This document shows positions 1-10,691 of a stretch of DNA of 64,000 nucleotides, one piece after another (the stretch's first letter is position 1; each line of letters begins with the position of its first letter). The translations under genes were made by a program, and so were the position numbers. The notes under the pieces were generated by a model. That model was not told where the DNA came from. It was given only the letters and a program-made list of their open reading frames with translations, and searched no databases. Origin of the DNA: Sipunculus nudus (lineage: Eukaryota > Annelida > Sipuncula > Golfingiida > Sipunculidae); contig CM049308.1 of NCBI GenBank assembly GCA_026874595.1, positions 75,937,124 to 76,001,123 on the forward strand, given 5' to 3'.

Positions 1-1288
1 ACTTTTATATATGGTTTAGGGGAAACCTAAATGACTGCTATGATTTCTAAATGTTATAACACTAACCATGAAAGTGTGTCAATGACTGCTGGACGGTGGC
101 CGAAGCATAACATCACCCATCATTATCAAATAAAACTTGTTACTAATGCATACAGTTTCTGCTTTCCTGTTCTTTACATTCTGGTCTTAATTTTTTAATT
201 AAGACGGCACCTTACATACAGGTTTATGATAGAATTAAATTTACTGTTCTTAAGTTCCTGTAACAATCCTGTAGGAACTGAACTTTATAATGAAATCAAT
301 TACGGGGATCAAGACACAAAAAAAGCTGGAAAAAATAACCATGTCCCTTGGAAAAGCTTTTCCTCCAGAATCAAAAACCTATAGACAGGTGTTGAAGAAA
401 AATATGGGGTAGTCCTGCTGCTGAGTTCCCAACCATGTGATTGTATGCTTAAAATTTACACAGAAGATCTCCCCCCCCCCCCCCCCCCCCCCCAGAGTAA
501 CTCTCAATGAAAGTAGTGCAATGCAGTGTTTGCACCGTCTTAATTTGTGTCGTCTTGATAATACAGTCAGCAATGTAGGACACCACATCGGCTACCGTAC
601 CAGAGCACTGAAAATTGTCTGAAATCATCTGAACAGTCCATTTGAATATTTTCAAGGTTTTATGTATCATTTATCTGGGTCTTAATGTAAGTAGGTGCCA
701 AATGTATACCCTAGACTACATTTACATATATATTAATGTTGTAAGAAATACAACACGTACCTTTTCGATGACGCCATATGTAGAGCAGCCGCCGTGTGTT
801 ACCGCCTCAATTCTCTCATTGCCAAACAGGGGGCGTGAAACAAAGTGAACACTTCGTGGCGCTCGTTTGATGCCACATAATTAGTAAAGTGGGGGGGGGG
901 GGGGGTATTTCGCTTCTGCTTTATCATGAGGTAGACATTCATGCTTCCAAGGTCTTACTTATGTTTTCTAGGTCGTCGCCTTTCGAACATCCCGAGGTGT
1001 ACTAGAAAAGTATTACTTAAGATTTCTCGTTTTTCAAGCATTGCTAATTCCAACTCCGAGAAAAAGTTAAGGCTCCTTCATTACTGTAAATATTGCTTCC
1101 AAAAGTAGCGTTCTTTCCCTTTTTGGATACATTAGTTTTACTCTTTATTGGTCACCTGTTGTGTCAACGTCTATGGCGTATAAACCTATATGACAATTAC
1201 CCTATAGACAAAATAATATATAACAAAAACGATAGCTGTCTATTACACTGGCTCTCATAATAGATATCAGTATAAGAGACACTCAAAT
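1..1288. other. No gene recognised
   Basis: AT-rich sequence with the poly-C run at 471-493 and a poly-G run at 891-905. Short open frames only, several created by the homopolymers. No splice-supported exon found. Confidence 0.5.
471..493. repeat. Poly-C run of 23
   Basis: Uninterrupted C homopolymer. Similar G/C runs occur at 891-905, 5481-5502, 47794-47809 and 58055-58068. They give Pro/Gly runs in translated frames that are not genes. Confidence 0.97.
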
Positions 1289-1354
1289 TTACAAATCATA
1301 AAAAAACAATGCACTAGAATCCTGAGCTGAATGTAATGCATTATGCATAACATC

Positions 1355-1570
1355 AAAGTCTTCGTCGTCGGTAGGCAGTTGCTCCCACTGATGTCCTATC
1401 CAGCCTGGGCCTTTGTCGTCGGTAGGGAATTGATCCCACTGATGTCCTATCCATTCTGGGTCTTTGTTGTCGGTAGGTAATTGGTCCAACCGATGTCCTA
1501 GCCAGTTTGAGTTTTTGTCGTCGGTAGGCAACTGGTCCCACTGCTGCCCTATCCAGTCTGAATCTGGTCA
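1355..1570 (-). repeat. 51-bp minisatellite, open on the minus strand
   Basis: About four units of 51 bp. On the minus strand each unit encodes 17 residues of the form PTDDKxPxWIGHQWDQx, and a second frame is open as well, because 51 is a multiple of three. The open frame runs from 1531 to 1289, ending in an unrelated tail. Likely a minisatellite; a coding repeat cannot be excluded. Confidence 0.75.
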
Positions 1571-1599
1571 CTCATAATCAGTTACCACGCTGTTATCAG

Positions 1600-3670
1600 T
1601 GATGCGCTGATCAGTTAGACAGCCATGAACGATCTATAAAGTAATCTTTATACAAAAAAATTGTTTCAGTCAACGTATTTTCATGGAACACTGAATGAAC
1701 TGTGACAGATATATGCTAGATATATGTGGTAATTTGTACATAAATCAACATTATTACCACATATCTTTTTTTTCTTATATGTGGCATTTTGTTACAATTT
1801 ATTAGTAATTTTAAGCCCCTAAAGCAGTAAATATTCTCCATGCCTTGTATAAATTGCCACATCATTAGAACATGTTGGACACCATCTCTTGAAATCTCTT
1901 AAACACCTATGCGTTACCAAATATAGGACTAATAGAGCTTAACACCAAAATGTAACTTAAGCTGTCCGTTTGTCCCACTGCTCAAAGATTGCGAATGCCT
2001 AAGTAAAAACTGCATTTTTTATACTTAAATGATTGTCCTCAACTTTTTTGATTGTCATCTGGTTGATGGGAAACTGATGATGCCCCGAGATGCACGGCAG
2101 GTTTACATATTTCGTTGCAAGTCCTTGGCAAAGAAATAACTTAAGAAGTACAATTAACGTAAAAAGGTATATCCGGATTTTTTTCAGAAATTTTGCAGAA
2201 AACAAGCGTAAAAACGTATGAACTATCCATTAACTTTAGGAGGTTATCACAATCAATATATGTTTTATATACCCTTATGACAAAAGAAAAATTCCTTTAT
2301 CCCCATGTAGGAGCCGCCCATTCGTTTGCATTTATTTGTTCTGCCACTCGCTAGGTGAAACCTGGCCACTGAAGCTTGACAATATTCTGGTTGAAGTTTT
2401 TAGGACTGCATAATCTTTTATGTTAATAGAATCCCTGTCTGATTAAAGTTGTACTGGTAATATTTTCATGTTTCAATGTCCTCATTTAGTTGTTGATAGA
2501 GAGCCTTCATTGTCCTCAATCATCATTGAGACGGATTCTTTCAAGGGCAAGGCTTATTGAAAATCATTTTTGACATGTAAATGTAATTCCTTATTTCTCT
2601 TCTATTCACAATATAAATCAATCATATTTATTCACCGATCTTTGTGACTGATAAAATGTTATTTTATTGTAAATATGACGCTTATTACGTCCATTCATCG
2701 GCCTTAAGCAGAATATGTTAAGGAAGAATTTCGAAGTGTCCTTACGAATTTTATCTTATTGAGTTTCCTTTCATAAGTTGTCTTGAGACTTGCCTCCGCC
2801 GTCTGACTAAAAGGAATATCAACCTCTAACCACGACAACTATTAAGAGTGTTTGTTTGCACGCATATTTTGTGAATAAGATGTATGCACAGCACATTAAT
2901 CGTCTTCGTGTTTTGTTTGTTCTTTTTTAAATCTATTAGAGATGGAAATTCGTTGAATGAAAAGCCGGTATAGAACAGAAATCTGATGTGTTTTATACAC
3001 TTGACTTCTTGTAGCTGTCATACGACAGTCACGACAGTTTACCTGTCCCAAAACTTCGAGCCCCGATTCTAAGGTGTAGGGTATTGCCTTTGCATCTGCT
3101 TTGGAGAACTGCAGTTTGAAAAAAAGTGAAAATTGGTCGTTTTCTCTTAAGTTTACAAAGATGAGTGGTGGTCCCATTTTCGTAATTTGCATATTATTCC
3201 AAAACTATTAAAGATACCGCCACTTAACTTGTACTCCGTCTGGAATACTAGGTCTCATATGGTTCCACATCCATAGGTGAAGGTACTTTTTTTCATTATT
3301 CTTATGATCCTGTTATTATTATATTATTATATATTTCCATTTTCTTCATGGCTGTTGAAATTAGTTGAGTTATACATAGTACATAGATTAAATTAAAATG
3401 ATTCCTGCATTTATGTGTGAAGTGTTTGTTTCTTTGAGTTTTAGCTTATTTTGAAGAACCAAGTGTCATTACATGTAAGGCTAGAAGGAAGAAGGGCAGA
3501 GGAAAGACTCTGGCATGCATCATGTTTCAGTATTGGCTAACTGGAATACATACCATACTAGGCATATCAGTGTCACAGACGCGCACAAACGAACAGTGTC
3601 AAACTTAAATATAGAATGGATACTGAATAACATAATATACAAATTTATCAAAGATAAACATGAAAAATCA
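1600..3670. other. No gene recognised
   Basis: AT-rich, without recognised domains. A minus frame at 3192-2896 (98 codons) has no familiar motif; part of it (around 2990-3050, CTTGTAGCTGTCAT) resembles sequence near 46610-46640 and so is probably dispersed repeat. Nothing else seen. Confidence 0.4.
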
Positions 3671-3675
3671 AATAA

Positions 3676-3830
3676 TTAAACCAGTTCACCGCACCCTGGA
3701 GTTGATTTAACTTTAACTGGAACTATTTTACGCCGTCTGTTGACTCTCCTTGCATTTTGTTGCCTCAGTGTGTCCCTAATTTCTTTCAGCCTCTTCTCTC
3801 TGTTTTCAATTGCAAGGTCTTCTCTCTGCC
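3676..3830 (-). CDS. Possible C-terminal coding exon, charged coiled coil
   Basis: Minus strand, ending at a TAA (3678-3676). QREDLAIENREKRLKEIRDT, LRQQNARRVNRRRKIVPVKV and KSTPGCGELV stay open for about 52 codons after a stop at the putative exon border near 3838. The charged Glu/Lys/Arg helix looks like real protein, but a one-base shift is needed to extend it upstream, so it may be a decayed fragment. No family assigned. Confidence 0.25.
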
Positions 3831-4018
3831 TTTCTTCTCTTCTTTACTGAGCTGCACTTTCACAAATCCTTCAAAGACCTTCTCGATGTTACTCACTTGA
3901 CAGAAGGCCCGCACACAGTTAAGGCCCTACTGTTCATGCATCTGTATTAAGAAACACATTCGTTTATTCATATTAATCCATGTTTCACTTGCCATCAAAA
4001 CATCACTAAACGCACACC

Positions 4019-4098
4019 TACATTTTTCTACAATACCTTTCCATTGCAACGAAATATATATATTTCGTTGCAATGGAAAGGTATTGTAGAAAAATGTA
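4019..4098. repeat. 80-bp perfect palindrome
   Basis: Two 40-bp arms are exact reverse complements with no spacer, centred between 4058 and 4059 in TATA. The outer edges are TACATTTTT and AAAAATGTA; pairing stops at 4018/4099. It would form a cruciform or a very stable RNA hairpin. Confidence 0.95.
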
Positions 4099-4341
4099 TC
4101 AAAAATATATCATTGAAAAATATTCAAGGTTCAATAACAGCCCAACAAAAGAAGCAAACATTTTAATTGAAATTATGTTTTCGAAACAAATATGTGACGA
4201 TCACTACTGATAAAACCAGTATTATGTTAAAATGTGAACAATCAAAGAAAACATCCCGACCACCCATCTTCCAGCGCTGTTCGGCCTTTTCCAACTGGGC
4301 GGTGACCACCTGAGCAGTGGTTTTCCTCTCTGATATTTCAG

Positions 4342-7300
4342 CCCTGGACAGGGGACATCTTGACTTTCACTTCCGTGGATCACCATCAGTGCCAATGTCT
4401 ATAATGTCAAATGCCAGTCCTCCGGCGACTCTAGAAACCGGGCAGTCAACAATGGAAAGAGCTGCAGAAAGTATAAAAGAGACTTATCAAAACAGTCAAG
4501 TTCAGTTCCGTGGCCTCTTCTGTAACCAAACTGGTTATCTGACAATTGGAGGTAAAATTTAAGTCTACTAAACAGTACAAATTCAAATAATTTAGATAAA
4601 GTTGTAGTTAGATCAATGGCCCTGAAGTATCCCTTGTCATTTATACTTTTTATCGAACCTGTTAGCTTATGCGATGGTGAGGGTCGTCCGTCGTCTGAAC
4701 GTTAACCCATACTATCTCGAAAACGGCAGGAGCTAGCATCACCAAACTTATGCAAAAAAATCAGTCATAAAACAAGGGACCCATGGGTCACATCGCTCAG
4801 CTGAATTTTGGAAACTATTAGTCACTGCAAAATATTTTTATTTCTTTTGGTTTTTCATGTATATTATCATTTGAAAAGCTATGAGAAAATGGCCCTGCTA
4901 AAATGAAACTCTGTAAATTATAGAATAATGGACATGAGCTAAACCATGATGCACCAAGGGAAAAAATGGGCCTACGGTAAGTGTTATATAAAAGTAACAT
5001 TTCATAAACAAATAAGGTGTGAAGGTAATAAGTTTTCAAAAGTTAAATATATGGCCATATGATTTAAAAATTAAACCCACAAAGTTTGACCAATATTCCT
5101 TATTTGAATACTAAATTAACAGTGTTATTCACACCTAGGCCCCGCCAACTTTAAGAGATGTGAATGAAATGCTACAAAGTATTTATATCTTTTGAAATCT
5201 TGTCAGTTAGCACTTACATAAGATCCTAATATTTTATCATATTTGAATATTAGGATTAAATTCCAGAACATTTTTTCTTTAAAAAAATCAAAATTGTCCA
5301 AGTCTCATCAAAAAGATTTTATTTAACATTAAAATTTTAAGATTCATCTTGATTATTAGTCCTGTGTATTGAAGGGGTGGGTGGGGGATGGGTCTCTGTT
5401 AATACTGCTCGTTGCTGAAAAAAATTGTAAATTATAAGATTCATCTAGTTCACAGTACAGGTCTGTCAACAGAATGGGATGGGGGGGGGGGGGGGGGGGG
5501 GGAGAAAAAGGCTCCATGTGGTATTAACTGTAGACAGCCTGATCAAGCTCAACTCGGTGGAAAGAGGGCTTGCAATAACTAGCCTAATTTTGCAGCTTTT
5601 ATTTTCAAATTTCAGTTTTAACAGATTAAATCCTTATGTGTACATGCTGTGAAAATTAAATCCACAGTACTTACAGGAAAAAATGTGCGGTGGCCAAAGT
5701 TGGGCAAAATTTAAGTACCAATTTTTTATTTTTGCTAATATTTTAAAAAAATTAAAAGATTTTGATCTTATTTTGGGTATACAATTTAATTTTGATTAAT
5801 TAAAATTATATAATTGGAAAAAAAAGTCCTTAGTTTTAACATGTTGTGTGTTAAGCGATCAAATATCTTTCCTGATTTTTCTCAAAATGCATTATGTTTG
5901 AACTTTTTTAAATTATATAATACAGACCTAATTTCTGGCATGTACATAGGAACTATATAGAGGAATATTTATGGCAAATATGAGGAAAAACAGATGAGTA
6001 TTTTTAATATAAGGCGGTCCTGAAGTGTGAAAATAGATTTTTAATGAAAAAATTGGTTTTTCTTTAATTACTCAAAGGAACGAATTTGCAAAGACCTAGT
6101 TTTCGGCGTGGTCGGAGATCTTGGGGATATCTAACATTATTGCGAATTTTGGATTCCTAGGTCTTACGGTTTCTAAAAGTGCCACATCTACGGACGGACG
6201 GACGACGGACAATGGACCACGACTATAGCTGCATTTACTTAGATTTTATAGGGAAAAAGCTTAAAAACCTTAAAAAAATCTTCTGCTCCGAAACCGTCTA
6301 GCAAAATTGTACAATATTTCACAGAAATAATCCCAGAAAAAAATCATTCTCAAGTTTGTTCAAATGGTTCGAATTCAGTCATCTGTCCAAAAAAATGCAT
6401 ATCAAAATTTCAGTCCCAGAAACGGCTGGAGCTATCAACACCAAATATTACGCCAATGTTGATCACATGAGTCATATCTGAAACTGAGGTATTGGTGGTG
6501 CCATCTGCATCGGCCTTTTTTGTACGGGGTCATCAATGCCTGTATCACACTGAGGGCTACAAAAAAAACAACTTCGCTGAAACCATATGGCCAAATTGTT
6601 TAATATCGCACGGAAATAATCCTATGGTAGTGCTTTCTGAGGTTTGTTAATGGTCTCTATTCAGAAACTTTTGGCTGAGTTATGGGAAGCTGAATTAAGT
6701 CATATGCCAAAACAGCCCATATTAGCTCAGTGGCTACAAAGATCTTCTTCTCAAAAACCACTTGGCCAAATTCTTCAATCTCACACTTTAATTATCCTCA
6801 GATGTTGATTATTCAAGTTTGTTTTAATGGTTTTGGTTCAGTGCTTTTTTTGGCTGAGTTACGGGAAGCTGAACTTTTTGCTGTATCTTCCATTATAACT
6901 TATAAACCTGCATTACGTTTTCGACTGATGCCACTGGAGCCAATTTGTTTAATATTTTACAAGAATAATCCCAACATTAATTCTTAATAATTGTCTTCAA
7001 TGGTTCCACATGAATGATTTTTGGCTGAATTATGGAGATAAAATTGAGTCATTTACCATATACGTAAGCTGTGTGATGCTGTAACATCTAGCATTGCACC
7101 TGTTTATCAGCATCTATTACATCATGCCACAAGACATTTAGATTTCAGTTTATCTGTGGTTAATATTGACAGAAGGTTTTTTAAAAGCTTTTAAAAAAAA
7201 TTAATTTTGATTTTAATTATTCTTCATACCAGGCAATGGATATTCAGCTATCCGTGACTATAGAAAGAGGGCTGTACATGGATATAATCATTGGTATCCA

Positions 7301-7363
7301 TACTCAACTTTATTCAAGAATTTGCCATCAATGAGATGTATCTGTATTATAATTTTGCATTAA
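4342..7363 (+). CDS. Last two exons of an unrecognised gene
   Basis: Exon A 4342-4551 follows a good acceptor (TGATATTTCAG) and ends at G|GTAAAA. Exon B starts at 7233 after TTCTTCATACCAG and runs to a TAA at 7361-7363. The junction is phase 1, the split codon reads Gly, and both exons stay open, which random sequence would rarely give. The peptide runs from LDRGHLDFHFRGSPSVPM through FCNQTGYLTIGG, then GNGYSAIRDYRKRAVHGYNH and WYPYSTLF. I do not recognise it with confidence; the short GY/HWYP-rich tail recalls small sperm axonemal or ciliary proteins, which is only an impression. Exon A begins in phase 1, so earlier exons must exist upstream but were not found. The intron holds a dispersed repeat copy (4771-6226) and a tandem array (6241-7050). 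Confidence 0.5.
4771..6226 (+). mobile_element. Dispersed ~1.5-kb repeat, copy 1
   Basis: Begins ACAAGGGACCCATGGGTCA then CGCTCAGCTGAATTTTGG, and ends near GACGGACAATGGACCACGAC. It matches the copy at 47071-48709 on the same strand over its whole length, including a poly-G tract (5481-5502) and a GACCTAATTTCTG block. The 3' hairpin seen in copy 2 is lost here after GACTATAGCT. It lies in the intron between the exons at 4342-4551 and 7233-7363. No coding capacity. Confidence 0.8.
6241..7050 (-). repeat. Diverged tandem array, about 165-300 bp units
   Basis: Three to four copies of a unit with CAAATTGTTTAAT, AATAATCC and TTTTTGGCTGAGTTA. Read on the minus strand its first part matches 58370-58670, so it is a piece of the large repeat family, inserted in the opposite direction within the intron. 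A plus open frame at 6730-6987 is part of the repeat. Confidence 0.6.
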
Positions 7364-7379
7364 GTATGCATCTGTAATA

Positions 7380-8350
7380 ATTTTTCATATATTCCTGATA
7401 TCTTTTTTATAAAAAAGTCAGCTGAAAATCATTTTGTATCGGGAAAATTTATTTTAAAGTTATCTCAAGTAGGAACCACTTTTGTGCACAGATGGCAGCA
7501 CTTGGTTTACCATTGGCAGATTGCCAGTGCCTTGATGTTGGCCATTAGCCAAGATGATGTAAGCTCTATAAATAGTTTAGCACAGTGTTAGGATTGAAAG
7601 AAGTGCAGCCGGGTATAGGACAAAAGTTCACTCAGTGCAGTAGCTGCATTCTATTTATAGCTTTTGCAGACTGCCCACTGCATCGGATTTGTCACCAAAA
7701 TTTAGCCTAGATCTTTTTATAGCTTTGGCAGACTGTCAACTCTGTCAGATTATGTAACAGGTCAAAAGTTCACACAGTGTAGCCAGGTGCAGGTCAAGAG
7801 TTCACTCTGTGCAGAAGCTTGAGCCAGCAATTTGTCACAGTTCACTCGGTGCAACTGCCTTACTCACCTAAGCATGGTCAGCCCAGTGCTTTAAACTCAA
7901 GGGAAGTTTGATGTATTGGCCTGATATTTTGACCTGTCTATGCGTCTTTAAGGGCTTTCTCGTTCACAAGAAAGGTGTTGCCACCTAAATTGACTTTTGC
8001 ACAGAGTATTCGTCTTCTTATTTTTACAGAGGAATTTGATACATCAGCCTAAAATAAGGCACATTTATAAATATCGGGTAGCTTTATCGTGTACTAGACT
8101 GGTGGCGCTTCCTACAAGAATCTTCAAACAGTGGATGTCCCTGCTTATTTCTCAGGAGGGGTTTGACATATCAGTCTGACATTGGACATATGTATATATC
8201 TCTTCGTTGTATACAAGACTGGTGGTGCCAGCTACAATCATTTTTGTGTTATGTGCACTAATGCCAGATTTCAGCAGTGATGTTTGTTTGTTTTTGTTTG
8301 TTCAAAGTGTTAATATACATGTTACACATGTTCTTCAAAAGTTATGATCC
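7380..8350. other. Non-coding, repeat-derived
   Basis: 7450-7900 has repeated AAAAGTTCACTC motifs. 7950-8250 on the minus strand contains CACCACCAGTCTTGTATA and GCGCCACCAGTCTAGTA, about 130 bp apart, which are diverged units of the GGTGGCGCCACC repeat family. No gene seen. Confidence 0.45.
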
Positions 8351-8399
8351 AGCATTGAAAGATTATAGCTGGTGTAATCTCATTGCACAGGTTCGCATT

Positions 8400-8890
8400 A
8401 GGCCTGTAGGCCTTGTTGTTTTATCTTTCACGACAGGTACCAATATGCTACGTATCATTACCCCTGGCATGTACCCATGAACGAGAAAGGCTGTACACAA
8501 AGAGCTCAGCGGTTTTATTAAAGCAATTTTAGCATTAATAAAATGTTCAGATACCAAACCATCTGGACCGTAAGATTTGCCAGATTAAAGTTTAAATATT
8601 GTATTAAGCATTTCATCCGCACCTACAATAACATTCCCATCCCATGTCATATGGTATTACGTTTAATTTGAGATAGCTTCTAGCGATTCTGCATTGATTA
8701 GAACTTGAGAAGAGATGTTTATAATGCGCCTCCCACATATGTAAAATTTTCTTATCGCCTGAAATGCCGCCGACTGTTGTCGGGCCTGGCAAGTGCGGAA
8801 CTCTCCTACGTTTTATATCTTTCAAAAATTCTGTTTGATTTGGAAGAGCATATTTAAAGAAGTGCTTTGTGGAACGCATCGTGTCATATA
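8400..8890 (-). pseudogene. LINE (CR1/Jockey-type) ORF2 fragment
   Basis: Minus-strand frames at 8890-8650 read FFKYALPNQTEFLKDIKRRR and VGGISGDKKILHMWEAHYKH, the linker between endonuclease and RT in non-LTR elements. At 8590-8410, in another frame, come GKSYGPDGLVSEHFINAKIA and PGVMIRSILVPVVKDKT, the first RT blocks. It is broken by at least one stop and frame change and is cut off at about 8393, where another repeat begins (the motif at 8393-8415 recurs inverted at 55801-55825). Confidence 0.72.
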
Positions 8891-9069
8891 TGGGGTCATA
8901 GGTTGATCTTGTCATATATAGGGCCATAGGTTGGATTCCCAGCTAACTGCCAATTATAAAAAAAACCCGCCTGTCTGGCTGCATAGTGTGCATGTTTAAA
9001 CTGTTGTTACATGTGTATGTTGACATTCTGATTCGTGTTAGGCAGGCCCTGGTTTATGGTGCACAGGAG

Positions 9070-10525
9070 TGTTACATTTGTCTGTTAGGCAGGCAAAGTT
9101 CGTTGTCATGGGAGACATGCGAGTTTGGCTGGCTCGCGTGTGGTGTATGAAGTGTAGAAACACAGCGTTCTTTGTTCTCGATGTTTCAGGTTACGCTCTT
9201 TACACAGCGCTTTACAGGCGCTTTTAGGCCTACTACCTTTATCGTAAGCGTTGTTTTTTATGACCTCGTATCCTGAAATGCTACACCAGATGGGAGCACT
9301 GTATTTTTGTCCAATCAGATGAGACCTTGTGCTGAAAGACAGCCAAGCGAGGAATACACTGAGCCAGTGTTGTTCATTTCGTTTTGAGTGACAGCTCATC
9401 GCCCCTTTAACCGTCTGAACAGGCCACAGGCTCAGAAAGAATGGCCCAAGACGTGGTTTGCTGAGGGCCTTGGGCACATTGCCGGGCATCTTAACGATCG
9501 AAACGTAACAACAAAGGCTGCGTGCACACCTCGCTGGCTGGTTTCAAACACAGATACGTGTCTACGCTAACACAGTCATAATGTCATAATCGAATCGGTC
9601 GATGATGCGAGAATGCAGAGGGAGCAATTAAAATTCGACCAAAAACTGTCATCAAGCGGCGCTTGAAGCGCAGCTATGGGCGGAGCCAGGATGCCTGTCG
9701 AGCCTTTGTTTATTGGCATCTGGTTGGCTGCTTGTCACATCATACACACGTTTTTTTTCAGCGGACAACGAACCGCCATCTGGTGTCTAAATGTATCATA
9801 AAGGTCAAAGCAGGCAGCGTAAAAATCAGCTGCTTCTTCAGAAGCGCAACTGAGATTTCCGCTGCCTCGGGAGCGTAGTTTCAGGTCTGTTCCTGTAACA
9901 TGTGTATTGATTTTTGGAGTTTTCCATTTCTGGTATTTTCGGATGAGAAGCTATAAATTAGGGGCTGTGTTTAGAGCCGGGAGAGAGAAAGAAAATTTCC
10001 AGCGGACACGGAAGAGTGTGAGTTATTTCTGGGACCTCTCCGATAATTGCTGAACTTATAAGATATTCTTTCGAAATTTGTAACAGATTTTATAGTCTTC
10101 AGATTGTCTTTGGGATTATTACCAGATCTTCACTTTTGGATTACAACAGATTGATTACGGGATTAAATTGGACTATTCTCTGAGAAGATTTGCATGAACT
10201 GTTCATCTAGAATATTTATGTTGAGTGAGCTCAACTTGTTGAGCCGTGACAGTGGTGGTATCAAGAAAAGCCTAGGAGACGGACGCTTTGGTACTGTACA
10301 TTTTTATTGTTTTACTGTGTAATTGTACTGATTTTATATTGTAATGTTATGATTGTTTTAAGAATAAATTATGGTTATTTGTTAACAAATAAACACTGAC
10401 TTCTTTATTCATTCCCCTAGACATTTAAGGCTGCCTAGTTTTACAGAATCTGATTTTTTTATCTCCCTTTACAAAATTTATGTTCGTCACAACTACGTGA
10501 TCTCTTGATATAAGGTTCCGTAACA
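9070..10525 (+). repeat. Left LTR of Gypsy element, split by an insertion
   Basis: Starts TGTTAC and ends CCGTAACA. It aligns with the right LTR (16330-17099) over shared blocks such as GTAGAAACACAGCG, CCAGCGGACAC, GGGATTACAAC and the last ~85 bases. Without the 686-bp insert and one copy of its duplicated target it is about 761 bp, against 770 bp for the right LTR. The two LTRs differ at many positions, so the element is old. No matching target duplication is visible outside the pair. AATAAA near 10364 is a candidate poly(A) signal within the LTR. Confidence 0.8.
9192..9877. mobile_element. 686-bp non-autonomous TIR element inside the left LTR
   Basis: The segment is absent from the right LTR and is bracketed by a perfect 9-bp direct repeat, GTTTCAGGT, at 9183-9191 and 9878-9886. 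It begins TACGCTC and ends GAGCGTA, a 7-bp terminal inverted repeat, with further GC-rich AAGCGC-type motifs near the ends. It has no transposase. A 9-bp target duplication fits Mutator-like elements, but the termini are too short to assign a superfamily. Comparing the two LTRs gives an internal empty-site control. Confidence 0.75.
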
Positions 10526-10531
10526 TAAAAT

Positions 10532-10549
10532 TGTGGGCTTGTCTGGGAG
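10532..10549 (+). promoter_or_regulatory. Primer binding site, tRNA-Pro-like
   Basis: Six bases after the left LTR, TGTGGGCTTGTCTGGGAG resembles a primer binding site complementary to the 3' end of tRNA-Pro, with about four mismatches by eye. Position and length fit a minus-strand primer site. The tRNA assignment is from memory and should be aligned to real tRNAs. Confidence 0.5.
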
Positions 10550-10691
10550 GCTTAATAGTTTGAAAATTTATTAGGCCTTGACCTAGACACATTGTTAACA
10601 ATACATTGTTTACAAGATTACACATTGTTTACATTACATTGTTAACAGGATTTATTTCAGTGGTTTTTTGTTATAGTTTTAACATCTTAAC

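Noticed and set aside
437-670. Frames with Pro or Gly runs around the poly-C tract
   Set aside because: Created by the 23-C homopolymer; no other coding signal.
9060-9075. Target duplication for the Gypsy element
   Set aside because: Bases before 9070 (CAGGAG) and after 17099 (ACATCA) do not match, so no duplication is claimed.
9106-9878. Frames of 60-127 codons on both strands at 9.1-9.9 kb
   Set aside because: They cross the borders of the 686-bp insertion and the LTR, so they are accidental.
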